A stretch of 64,000 bases of DNA from Bolinopsis microptera (taxonomy: Eukaryota; Ctenophora; Tentaculata; Lobata; Bolinopsidae): NCBI RefSeq assembly GCF_026151205.1, contig NC_087073.1, positions 12,915,837 through 12,979,836 of the forward strand, read 5' to 3'. Shown piece by piece: positions 47,010-59,414 of the stretch. The notes under the pieces were generated by a model that was not told the DNA's origin, ran no database searches, and worked only from the letters and a program-made list of their open reading frames with translations. The position numbers and the translations under genes were made by a program. Positions within the stretch are counted from its first letter, which is position 1; each line of letters opens with the position of its first letter.

Positions 47010-50000
47010 GAGGGGGTGGTGTGAGTTAATAGTCACAACCTGGCAGAGGCGAGATGCTGTAGAGCGCTCTAACACGATGGCACCCGAATGTATCCCGGAA
47101 CCTGTCATCAAAAGTCTGCAGGTTAACTTGGTCCTCCTAATCCGCTCGCGCCTCTCTGTCAACCCAAAATCCTTCAAGTGTCCTTGATACAGTTGTTAGT
47201 GGCCGAAACCACCTAAAATTCCTGCATTCTTTTGTCATTACCTATATATCTGCTGCACTTTACACTGAAACCTTAAATCTTGCCATCATTAATTTTAACC
47301 CAAGTTAATTTTCTATCGGATCAATTATGGCTCCAGGGCAGTATTGGATTGGTTAGTTGGATTGTCAACTCTGGATCTTTTGCCCAGGTGTGTCTTAATA
47401 GAACATGTGTCGAGCTCATTGCAACAATTTCAAGAGAGAGGTTGCCGCCCCAAGCGGGTTTATTAGAACCTTGGTGCGTGTGTATGAGTGTGTGTGTGTG
47501 TGTGTGTGTAAGATTGGAAGTGCCTCAAACACTCCTTCTATTTAGTCTCGCCTACTGAGTCCTGTTTCACCCCTATTGTAGGGCTATTCTTCCCGATAGG
47601 GCTCATGGGATGCTGAACATTAGAAGGAAACAATAAGCTGGCACTTATGTAACTCGGTTTGGGAGACCTCATGACTTCTCGGCACACATGGACAATAACT
47701 GGTTGGTGTTTAGAGGGCTTTCCAAAACAATGTTAAATGTAACATGGATTGAGAGTGGAGACGATCAGGAGGCAAGCAGACTGCGCCGTGAACAAGCCAT
47801 GAAGTAGCCCAATATAAAGCTGGGAGTCGCCCTGGAACTGGCACCAATCGATCAATGTCTCTCGACTCATGTCGTGTTTCAAATCACATACGAAAACTCC
47901 TCCATTTAGTGTAGAACGGCTCAAGACAACGAGTCTCAAACGATTGCAACATTATTCTCTAAAATGACGCTCCGAACCGGTATTTGAGTTATGGGACTAG
48001 GTGATCGTGTAAATATTGTGAGCTGCAACATTCACAAAGCCAGGATAGGTAGCTGTCGTGCGTGATTACGTGATAGCATTTAGGAAATAGGAGGCATGAT
48101 CTAATGATAGGACTTATTATCTGCAGTGTTTACTTTGGAGATGGTGTACCATTGCTCCATGCGACCTGCAGTCTCAATATTTCATTCCATTTATGTCCCA
48201 AAACGTTCATATTTTCAGCCTACATTCACGCTAACAATATTCCAGAAAGTTCGTTACTTTACCACCAAGAATTCTAGTTCACGTGCAGGAAAAGCTCTAT
48301 AGTACATGCCGTATATTACCGCATATTACCGCATATTGCCGGAGCTCAAGTAACATGTCGCCAGGCAGGCCACGATCAGCGGGCCTCAAACAGTTCTACA
48401 CTTCAGTGTATATTCACCTACTAACGTTTACAGTTGTTATAACGCCAGCTACCAGCTATATATGTGATTGTCCACCCGGTAGTAATGAAATTGAATTAAA
48501 GAGTGACTGGGGGAGATCTTGGAGGGATTTAACCGATATTCGAGGATTGTCGGTGCTCTTAAATAGTCTACCCACATCATCACAGCCTACACTGGCTGCT
48601 TTCCCGGAAGAACGGTTATAGGTATACATGTACAAATATAAATGTCGATAATAATTACAACAACTCATTAAAATCCCATGGTCTGGTCTGGCCAGCTGCA
48701 AATTAACGTATCCATTAGGCTCGTTTCAGCGTACGTTCACGGGTGGTACTGGTTGTGGTCTCTTTTACCGAAATTGTGTGTCACATGACCAGTGTCACAT
48801 GACTTGCCTTAGTAGACCTAATTCTCTGGGAGGGGTCTCATGATGGGCTGGTAGGCCACAAATGTCAGTATTATGTGGCTGCGACACTGCACTATTTGCC
48901 AGGGTAAGGTATACGCTATAATACTATCTCTGAATTACTTTCTTCCCCACACACTGAACTGCGAGGTAACCCGTCACTAATACACACGACTTATGGATAT
49001 ATGGAAACTTATACCTTCAATGAAAACCTACCAGTCTTGCTGACGTACACCTTTTGAAGCGCAGAACAACCCTTATTTAAGGCTGCTCCTGTTGAAATGT
49101 TTGCATGCCGAAACACACCCCGTGATCTGGTGAGTTACACCGGTTTCCTGGCCTATTCAACCGTTCTCGTCCTTACAGGCCTCAACCTTCCAAGACCACA
49201 AACCGGCCTTCGTGCCGGTCGATATAATCAGATATAGAGTTCAGCAGCGAGACAGTGTAATTCATACCTTCAAATTATTGTTTATATTCGAACCAATAGG
49301 TAGCCGGACCCGTCTATGAGATTGACCAATGACTGGGCTGCAAGCCTGTCACGTGGCCCCCGCCTGACAAAATATCCGACCTCACGGGCAGTTAAAACTC
49401 AAGACCTACATGTATCCTTCACCACCAATAAAATTACATGTAATTATAGAGTTTCCCTGGATAGCAAAGTGGCTCCCGGTATACCGGCAAAAATATTTTA
49501 CTGATAGCTCACTTGCACTAACGAGTTTAGTGTGCGTATATCTGAACCACTAGATTTCTTTGTTCTTACCCCCGCATAATCGGATACAGCCAGCCTATAG
49601 TAAGCAAATGAATTAGGGACTTTTTGACGCCAAAGTAAACTTAGGGTTTCAAACGAATAATGTTTGTGGCAAAATTGAGTTACGTGCATTATATATATGC
49701 CAATATCTGTGCCAGACTGCATATTTTATGATACGGTCTGAAGAGGGAACTAAGGGCCGGAAAACAGTAACCTGACTACATGATTGAATCATCCCATATT
49801 ATGATATGATCTCCCAATAGTTAGGATCGCCACGCTCCATGGAATATATACTCTGTTTTCTTCTGCCCACACACGCAATACCCAACATGATTGATTCTCC
49901 GCTAAGCCCGACGTGACCATTTAAATCAACCCAATTTGACAAACTCTCATTGCACCATCATTTCTCTCGGCCATTTACAACTTTGCATGTCTCTTGCTCA

Positions 50001-50092
50001 TATATAGTATAAACACTAGCGATCTGAGCCAACATCAACCCATATATTTTATATGTCCCCAATCTCTCTCTCACTGCCGCTCTCTCACTGCT
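47010..50092. other. No gene seen
   Basis: Unique-looking sequence with a (GT)n tract at about 47487-47508. The longest open frame (48283-48621, +) shows no domain and no clear splice context. Confidence 0.5.
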
Positions 50093-50300
<208 letters not shown>

Positions 50301-51362
50301 AGTGCTAAATCAAAAGGTTGGGAGGGATCGTAGCATCGCGATTTTGACATTTAACCATTAACAATTAATATACGAGTCACTTTAAGGAAACGTTCCAAGC
50401 CAACGTATTATGGAAGTTGTTGTCCAGTTAAACGGTTAAAAGCAACTTTTAGATGCAGGTTAAGGTGATTGGATAGAATGTAACTCTGAGCATTAGATTG
50501 ACAAGCTATATGTATATCCGGGAAAGTTTGTGGATCTCTCCCTGGAAGTTGGTTCCTGAAAACAGCATGAAGTTCCAGAATATATTGAGAAATCGAACAG
50601 TCTAAATGGCTAAAATAGAGGTGCCTGGGAATCTAAATAGGGTAAAATTCATGATCCTCGTGATCTGTCAATTCGGATAATCCATTATCAAGTTAAAACT
50701 AGGTCAGTAACTTCCGCTGCTGACAGCTTATTTGCCATAGCCATGGAATATTGAATATTGCTGAAAAATAACTGATCTTATTATCCAGTGGTTGCTGAGT
50801 ATTCGCACATGAAATAGCCTTGTCTCCTCTAGTTCTCCATTTACCACCTGCATGGCAGTGTTACCGATATTTTGTTCTAGCGGTTTCTAGACCTGCCACG
50901 CGTAGCTTGGCCCCTCTGCTCTGCCTCCAATCACCATCCCTCAACATATAAAATATAATCCTCCTCCAATCAGGTTGAAGCCGTTTTAAACATCTGTGAA
51001 GGAGATATAAATATAGTGATTGCATCATGCTGTAAATTCATTGCTAGTCCACATGCATAAAATCAATTGAATTTAAAAGTGGTCGGATTTTTTGTTTAGC
51101 CGAATGAAAGCGAATCTATTTCCTTTAAAAAAAGATATTAGCGTGATCATATTTCGACGTGGTCCGGGCCCGTACAACTGACTAATGTTACACCTAATCG
51201 ACTTACTTGTGTCCCAAGAGTAGCTTGTCTTAACAAGATGAGGCATTATTATATGGAACTCGGAGAAAGAGTCCACATATTATGACCATATTACCAGAAC
51301 CAGAATAAAAACATAAAAGGGACTTGAATCCGGAGGAGAAGGAGCAGTATTTGTTAAGATTC
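50301..51362. other. No gene seen
   Basis: No coding features recognised on either strand. Confidence 0.5.
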
Positions 51363-51364
51363 GG

Positions 51365-51365
<1 letters not shown>

Positions 51366-51440
<75 letters not shown>
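51366..51440. repeat. GA microsatellite
   Basis: (GA)n for about 70 bp, ending GAAAGAGA. It is the opposite purine strand polarity to the CT tracts upstream. Confidence 0.97.
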
Positions 51441-52918
51441 TCGGGTGATTAGCACAACATGGCAACCTGCCCCGAACTCCCTCCCAGGCAAGCTCCAAGC
51501 CTCACTCCACTGGGCATCCTTAGGAACACTTTCCATTGACACTTGACCCAAACCTTTAAGTGTGCAAATCCTCCAGTCACATTGTGATAATTTCAGAAGC
51601 CCTTTTAACCCTTGTCATTAGCTGTAGCACGTGTTAAAGGGCGGACCGAGGAATGTCCTAGACCTCTCGGAACTCCGGGCCGGTAAATAGCGCTGATCAG
51701 GAGGCTATCCTGGTGGGAATGTAGTGTGTGAGACTCACTACATTCTACTGTCAAATAATAGCATCCTCTCCGATTGTGTTGAGGCTAATCTCAGTGTCTG
51801 TTATGTTCATTGTTATTAAGGAGGCAGATTGAAATGGTGGGCAGTTTATTCAATAGACTTACACATTACACGGAACTCATCAAATTCTTGCAACAAGGAG
51901 CCTTGTTACTGCTGGTGTTCTCTAATTCTCGGATTCAGTTAGTGAACTTTTGTATTCGGTAAGCAAAAACCAGTGAAACGACTGTGAATTCCAAACTAAA
52001 AGGCTCGTGAATTTTACAAGTGAACGCAACTTTAATTACGGTTTGACAAAGGGTTGAAGATCAAAGTGTGAAAAAGGCCTTTTCCACATTTAGTGGAAGT
52101 ATAAATTAGGGATGGACCTACACCGACCTACACTATATTGAACTATTGAATTTGACAGTAACTGTTCAACGTTTTTCTTTCTCCAGAATCTGCGCCACTT
52201 TAATCATGGACTGAAAGATTGAAGATTAGATTGAGAACTAGGTCACATACATTTTGTTCAAAAAAAAGATGATCATTTGAAGGGCTGGCCGGCGGAAAAG
52301 TTGTTTTGATTCTCAAAAAATGCTTTTTAATTCCATAACTCGTGTAATTACGAAAGATCACCTGAATAACATGCATTTGCCGTTGAGCCATGACACACCT
52401 TTTCGCGAAGTTTTCCGCGACTTACATGATCGTCATTCTAGAAAACTTTCAATTACACAGTGCACACGTACAAGCTATGCCGCTTCAGCTCAAAATCATT
52501 CCATCATATCAGCCAATAATTTGAAATAATCAATCAACAATGAGAGTGGTAGTCACGTGGCAATCACGTGTCCAGGCCGTCCTTAATTATCCGGCCACAC
52601 TGTGCCTCCCCGTACAACATTATATAATATAGTTTTTCCGTGCAACAATCCTATTTCTCCACACTAATGATCTACACTCGGGTCTTGGGTTGGAACACAA
52701 AGGTTGTGAAGTTCCGGGCTATTCTCATGGAATTGAATTACATTAATTAGAGAGGGTTAGAGGGTTGGACAGAGAGAGAGAGTGTAGGTTTCTGTGTTAT
52801 CTCTCGGTGCACGTGTTGACAAGAAATATGTGGGCCCCATTGAACAGAACCACGATAATAATACCTGATGTGGTGGTGTTATCTACCTGGCCTAGTGTGT
52901 GTAAGGGGAACTCTACAC
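51441..52918. other. No gene seen
   Basis: Unique-looking sequence. The short frame 52200-52529 on both strands has no domain. Confidence 0.5.
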
Positions 52919-52920
52919 TG

Positions 52921-53337
52921 GTAGGACCCCGCTAGTAGGACCCCGCTAGTAGGATTTCAACTAGTGTGTGTAGGGGGAGCTGTAGGACCCCGCTAGTAGG
53001 ACCTCAACTAGTGTGTGTAGGGGTAGCTGTAGGACCCCGCTAGTAGGACCTCAACTAGCGTGTGTAGGGGGAGTTGTAGGACCCCGCTAGTAGGACCTCA
53101 ACTAGTGTGTGTAGGGGGAGCTGTAGGACCCCGCTAGTAGGACCTCAACTAGTGTGTATAGGGGTAGCTGTAGGACCCCGCTAGTAGGACCTCAACTAGT
53201 GTGTGTAGGGGTAGCTGTAGGACCCCGCTAGTAGGACCTCAACTAGTGTGTGTAGGGGTAGCTGTAGGACCCCGCTAGTAGGACCTCAACTAGTGTGTGT
53301 AGGGGGAGCTGTAGGACCCCGCTAGTAGGACCTCAAC
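52921..53337. repeat. 47-bp minisatellite, about 9 copies
   Basis: The unit is GTAGGACCCCGCTAGTAGGA followed by CCTCAACTAGTGTGTGTAGG and GGGAGCT or GGTAGCT. The sub-motif GTAGGAC..GCTAGTAGGAC shows the unit is itself built from a smaller duplication. The first copy contains an extra 18-bp sub-unit. Confidence 0.97.
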
Positions 53338-56300
53338 TCCCTGATGAGATTAACACTAGAGGGTAAGTTGTGGCCTGCTGATGCATCTCACTCCTCTCGG
53401 AATGGTCCTGTGAAAAGAAAATTAGATTGCTTTAACCCCAGCTAGGTTTACTTGAAGAACATGCATGCAATGTGTGATCTTCTCAGGAGGATGAGTGTCA
53501 TTTCTTATAGTGATTAGTCGACTGATTTCAGTGCGGCGGCCCAGGTTGCAAGGTTAGTCGGGCAGTGTGAGTGGGGGCCTGTATGTGAGTTAGAGTGCAA
53601 GGTTACTCGGGCTGGACAGTCAGATTTGGGGCCTGTAATCTGTATGTGAGTCAGAGTGCATTAGCACCATCCCTACCACCTTGCACTATTAATAGGGGAC
53701 AATGTCTTGACTTAGTTCTCGTAGCTTAGTCGATTGTGCAATCTGTATCCCTGCTATAATTCACTTTCCATCCCATTTTAATTACTTTATGCCCAGAAAG
53801 CTCTCAAGGTGTCCGTTCTAAGAGCTCCAACCAATGTGCAGTGTGCACTCATTAATCTCCGTCAAAACTTGAGCTTGTCAGAGCACTAGTAGGAGATTAT
53901 ATCACAGTAAACTCTGCTGTATTAATCTGCTTTACAATGTTATCCTTAGACTAAAAATACAGCACATACACAGTACACACCTTAACTAATAGCGTCAGGC
54001 CACACCACACCATGTCCGTGGTTGTGGACCAGTCCAAATTTAGCTGGTATTTCCTGCTATCTGAACTAACAACACGGCGGAGTGTGTAACACACCGGCCA
54101 CAATAACTTGTGTTTCTGTGACAACTCGGGACAGTGTGAAATGGTACGTGGTTGGTAAGATAGCTATGTAAATATTATCCTTGTAAATAATATCCTGGTG
54201 TTGAGACTTGAGGGGGAAGTAAGCAGAAAAGCTAATTTTACAATAGTGAGATTACAGTGAGGTGACAGTGAGGTTGTAGTAATAGGATTGACGTTGTGGG
54301 ATTGGGGTTTTGACACTGAGCTCCTGAAATTTAAGTTCGCACAGCCAGGTTTTGAGACCGGTTTCCATAATAGTGCAGGTTACTAGCCTGGTAATAACCA
54401 GGCTGGTAACACGTACTATTGCCACTCTAGAATGGGTTTTACATTGCGGCTGTGACATGTGGGTCTCAATTGAGGCCGGTGTCTCAGTTTGTGATCTCAA
54501 ATGTAGAGAGTACCGTGTGTGTGTGTTCACAGAGACTACAGAGTACAGGAAGTAGCAGTCACGTGATGTACCTGACGTTTTCAATTAGGCCACATGCTTA
54601 TATCTAGGCCACGTTGCTAGGCCACGTTGCTAGGCTACAAGTTATGCCTGTGGTCTGCATTTCACTAGTCCAGTTCAGACTGCTTATAGGCAAATGCAAT
54701 ACTATTGCATTTGTGGCTTAGTGCGCCTCCGCCGCTGGGTTTGTCCAAACAAGGGTTGGTATATAATATATGGCAAGGAGAACCAATGTTTGTTTAAGAA
54801 ACTGTTGTGATAAGTTGTCAGCTGATCCGGTTAGGATGAAGTGACCAACCAGTCATTTTCAATCCTGTAAGCAGTAAATAGATTAGATTTGCCTGGGGCC
54901 GGATGACGGTGGGAGCCAGGATTAATAAATAAATTGCATCGTGGTCTCCAGGTTGGATTATTGTCTCAAAGGGCCAGGTTGTTGCCATGAACCATTGCAG
55001 TATAATAAGGTTTACACTCCAATCGCAATTCCTGTTCTGTGTTTCTTGTCCTAAATTCCCGTTTCTACACTTCCGGCAACCTTGTTGCCAGAGAACATCG
55101 TGAATAGTAGCAGTGTTAAATTATGCACATGATAGACGGGGCCCTACAACAAAGCAGTCTAAACTAGACCACGTGACCCACATACACCTATTTAATTGGT
55201 GTTTTTCCTGGCTCAGACAATCAAGCAAAGCCTCACAAGGCTACACTGGGCCATGTCTACTATTATAGGGGTCTGCTATTAAAAGGACACACGTGGGCGC
55301 TCCTTTACTTTGTTTTCCGACCCGGGACAAAAGTAGCTACTTAGTACTAGTGGCCACTTAACCGGATATTTGGTGTGTGGTGTAGGTTTATAACACCAGT
55401 CTAGACACACACTCACCACTACCCACCTTTAACTGAGCAGTCGAGGAAATGAAAACTATAAAATAAATATCCCCACATTTTATTCAAAACTCAATATTAT
55501 TCAGAATTATGCTTTTAAGAAAGTTGCCCGGATTTGCTCCTGAATAAATACACACCTTTGGGTTATAAAGTCCTCTCTAATATTCGGCACTGGACCTCTA
55601 TTATTTACAGTGGCGAGTGACCCGCTATGTAACCTCCTTCAGCCTCTTTGTAATTCGAGTAAATGTGATAATATTGTATCGACGGGAATGCAGCTAATTA
55701 TTCATGCTAGTTGTGGCAATTCAATGGAGCGTAAATCCTCTCCAGTCTCCATCTTAGACCCATATTATACAAGACTACAATAAACCGTGATAAATATTCA
55801 TATAACGATTAACGCTGGCGCAGGCAATGCTCGTAAATATATTGTGTTCATCCACGTTCATTCAAGTGAATCGCTCTCTCCCAGTCTCTAGTCGTGCATG
55901 TATTGTGTGCGTGATGAATATACAAGTTTAAACTCGCTTGTATTAAACTGAAGCAGCATATTCATATACCTTAGAGGCTATCTATTTCTAATATTTGTTA
56001 CATGTTTATGAAACGGATAATGCTGAATGCGTAAGAAGAACACGTACAGTAAATTACTTTTAATTTATAGTAATTGACATATACCACCTACTTATACCAT
56101 CTACCAAAAAGTACAGCTAATTCTCTAATTTCAACAAAAAATCCCAAAAATTAACGGCGGGCACGTAACTGATGTATATTGTATATTAATGTGTATCTGT
56201 CAATCACCATAATATCCTATACTACTGTTACACTGTGTCCAATATTAACATGGGTTTTATACCGAGGGTAGGTCTGCACGGAGCCTTCTAACTAACTTGT

Positions 56301-57960
56301 TTAACTATGAGCCCTGCTAGTCCACCAGTTGTAACACGGCTATCTAGTGCTGGATAGTGCTACTATCTAGTGCTGGATATAGTAGACCAGGTTAGGCACA
56401 GAACCAACTTGTATCTACATCCGACAATTAGGGTGCATTGTGCTGTTGCACGTAAATCACACTGCCTTACATATACTACATCCTCTCTGCTGCTGGAGCC
56501 GTCTTATTTTTAACCATCAAAGAGAAAACCTGTGTGACGTCACGTGACATCGCACGTGACATGTATGGCTGAAGATTAACATGAACTGCTGACACTGGTT
56601 AGTCAGTGTAGCTGTAGCCTTTAATACTGTCGTACTTCTCTGTTTATTCCATCTCGAGCGAGAGAGAGAGAGAGAAAGTGAGCGAGTAAGAGACAGTAAA
56701 ATGTAATATAATGACAAAACTACCTCATAAACAATACAACCTGGTGTATAGTAGTAAAGCTAGACCTCGTGTAGTTTACACATTACCGCACTGAGTACAC
56801 TGATAATAATATAATAACAATAACCCGATATTAGTCACCCAATATTAACGTAGTCTGCATTGGCCACATTATATAATGTTACGTTATATAATGCTTATAT
56901 TACCACATATAATGTGTTCTAATTATTGTAAATTATGAGAAATATGTTTCATCAATATTTTGATTGTTTGATAAATTCCTAAAACATGAACCCTTTTTAA
57001 AGCCTGCTGAGAAATGCTTCTTGAAGGTTAATTCCTATAATTTCGCTGGTCTGGTACCTGATTCTTATTCGCTGGGGTCGGCGTATCAGATCAAAAGAGG
57101 ATAGGTCCTCATGAAGACTCCGCTATCATACAAGCTGATCTCGAGTTAAAACTTTTATTGTAGTACTTTTCCATATAAAGCTATATAAATTAATATTACG
57201 TAATATTTTGCGGAAAGTCAGGAAACTACCATTTAACAAACTACTATTTACTCAACTTAAAAACCAATTCTTAACGCTGAAGAAAAGATTCTTTACCCTA
57301 AATAAATCCATAAAATCAGCAAAAATCAGTTCTTTATTCTTAACTTCATCAGTCATCCCATTAAGAACTTAAAATGTGTATCTTGAAATTAAAGCATTAA
57401 AATATCATGTTGTTTTTAACATACAAGATACAACTCTTTAACTCTTCATTACCGTGGTTCTTAAGCTCATGCAACGTTTTTGTTAACTTTTCGAAATGTG
57501 TGTGTTAAATGTTTAATTCATGATAAAGCTGTTTTGGTAAGTAGTGCGTACAGCTTGTGTGGGGTTTGATTCTTATTAATGATATGCCAAATTGGATAGT
57601 AGTTACCCGTTCAATCAATAGCAGTGATATCATGTTCGCGTTGTTGTGATTTAAGCTTATAAAAATTGCGTTAACTTACATTTTACTTAAACTTACTAAA
57701 CTTACCAACTATTCCGTTGGCTACTTAACGAATAATGTTTAAAGTATTGTGTCTGTCAAAAGTCGTTCACCAAAAGTTTGACTTAACTAAGTTCAAATGT
57801 TAGCATAAAAACTGTAAAGTATCTACCAGAGCTGTAATTACCTTGTTAATGTTGGTTTAAAATGTTTCGACTCATAATGGATGTTTATTATTTCTCTTCA
57901 TACAGTTCACACTTCCTACGCATACAATTCACACTCCCTGTATTTCATGAAAAAAAGATG
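53338..57960. other. No gene seen; possible cis-regulatory territory upstream of the zinc-finger gene
   Basis: About 4.6 kb without coding features. It includes an imperfect 60-bp duplication at about 53545-53660 (GCAAGGTTAGTCGGGC / GCAAGGTTACTCGGGC, both followed by GGGGCCTGTA) and a short GAGA tract at 56657-56675. A regulatory role is inference from position only. Confidence 0.4.
54369..54420. repeat. Inverted repeat with 24-bp arms
   Basis: AATAGTGCAGGTTACTAGCC-TGGT pairs with ACCA-GGCTGGTAACACGTACTATT around AATA, with a few mismatches. It could form a stable hairpin. Neither end shows a target duplication. Confidence 0.8.
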
Positions 57961-57975
57961 CGTTTCTTTGAGTTC

Positions 57976-58026
57976 CACGTGTCACCATGGTGACCACGTG
58001 ACTCAAAAACTTTCAGACGTCAGCTG
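57976..58026. promoter_or_regulatory. Promoter-like cluster: two CACGTG boxes, dyad, GACGTC and CAGCTG
   Basis: CACGTG at 57976-57981 and 57995-58000 flank the dyad TCACCATGGTGA. GACGTC (CRE core) at 58016-58021 runs into CAGCTG at 58021-58026. The cluster lies 165-215 bp upstream of the zinc-finger start codon. These motifs are known binding cores for bHLH-ZIP and bZIP factors. Use as a promoter is inferred. Confidence 0.55.
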
Positions 58027-58190
58027 AGAGTGTGGTGACGAGAACTATTGAGCTCTAGTCTAGTTCTTAAGTTATTTCTGTGTGTGTTTCTCTTTTAAGC
58101 AGGGTTGGCAGAAGCGTCTCTTTTGCCTCCTGGTTTTCCGCAAAAAATAAACCACAAAAAATTTGCGCACACCGAGAAAATGAATGGCGG

Positions 58191-58768
58191 ATGGAAATGG
58201 CTGCCAGCCCTGTTGAACTGCTACGAGTAACCTGGTCACGTGTGTCCCAAGAGCGAGAGAATGCAGTTTTAATTATTTCAGGTCGTCGGTTCCAGTGCCC
58301 TCACTGCAACAAGTGTTATGCGTCGTACGATTGTCTGTCACGACACAAGCGCATCCACACTGGCGCAAACAAGAAGACTTGCCCCACGTGCTTTAGGTTG
58401 TTTTTCAGAGCAGATCACTTCAAAACCCACACTTCAACGTGCAGCAAAAAGCAGTCTACTAGCCCCAAACTACCAGTGCCTACTCCCGTCACCAGCACTG
58501 CTTCTCTTCCTGTCAGCCAGCTTCCTGAGAAGAAGGCTCGGACCACCTCAAGCTCCTTCCCTGCTGAGAACGGAACTTACCCTGGACCTGGTGCCACGGA
58601 GAACGGATTCGACATCCAGTACAGGCCCTCGGAGTATGTCTGGGCTACCCAGCTGATTGATAAGCTGCACTCTCGACCTAGACGGATGGGGATAAACTCA
58701 CCGAACCCTGGATTACTTGTGCCCCGGATCACTAGCATATCAAGCGGGGTATGCGGAGGAGAGATGTG
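58191..58768 (+). CDS. Small C2H2/C2HC zinc-finger protein (probable transcription factor)
   Basis: A 192-residue frame from ATG 58191. Finger 1 is classical C2H2: C36-x2-C39-x12-H52-x3-H56 with the linker HTGANKK. Finger 2 is C2HC: C64-x2-C67-x12-H80-x3-C84. The rest is a Ser/Pro/Thr-rich tail with KKAR and RPRRM basic patches, consistent with a nuclear DNA-binding regulator. The frame is open upstream to 58080 without another ATG. A good acceptor (TTTTAATTATTTCAG) ends at 58281, so the true coding exon may be 58282 onward with an earlier first exon. GGGGTATGCGG near the end could be a donor, so the C-terminus is also uncertain. The family could not be named. Confidence 0.7.
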
Positions 58769-59312
58769 AACTGTTTAGAAGGTTTGTCTGTCTCTAGTTT
58801 GAGACAAGTATGTCAGAGAACTCTATTATCGATTTTTTGTTTTGAGGATGGACTTGGGAGACTGAGTAGCTTGTGTTTGTCCCCATATAAGTTGAAATCT
58901 GAGAGAAAATCAGGCCTGTTGGACAATAATTCACAAAAACTTGTCAAAAATTTCCGGGTTCGTGGACAAATAAGCAGTTAAATTTCTAGGAACACTGTTA
59001 CATGCCCGTGTAGATATTACAATACCCCAGCATATTACACCTTCTATTATAGTTCCTCATTCCGGTCATCTCATTAGTCTCCTGTACTGCTTAAATTCCA
59101 GAGGTCATTAATTAGGGAAACCTACATTAAGTGGACCGCAGATTTGAACTGGTCTGCAGAACTACTAGGTTTGCAGTAGACATGATGGATGTGCAAGTCG
59201 GCAAGCACTGTCTGGTATATGACTAATGTAGATCTCATAGCTCATGAGGCCGGGCCACAATACACCTGTACTAAAGTTCCCTCTTTGGATACGTCCATGA
59301 GACCATAGCCAT

Positions 59313-59414
59313 GTAGGTTGGTGCTACCTTATTACCGAGGAGGTCGGTGTTACCTAATTACCAAGGAGGTCGGTGTTACCTAATTTACAAGGAGGTCGGT
59401 CTTACCTAATTACA
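59313..59414. repeat. About 29-bp tandem repeat, 3-4 copies
   Basis: The unit is AGGAGGTCGGTGTTACCTAA followed by TTACCA, with small changes. It is in the 3' flank of the zinc-finger gene. Confidence 0.85.

Noticed and set aside
46717-47024. Ser-Leu-rich open frames over CT tracts (also 49994-50361 and 51280-51551)
   Set aside because: They are translations of simple (CT)n or (GA)n repeats, with no coding features outside the repeat.
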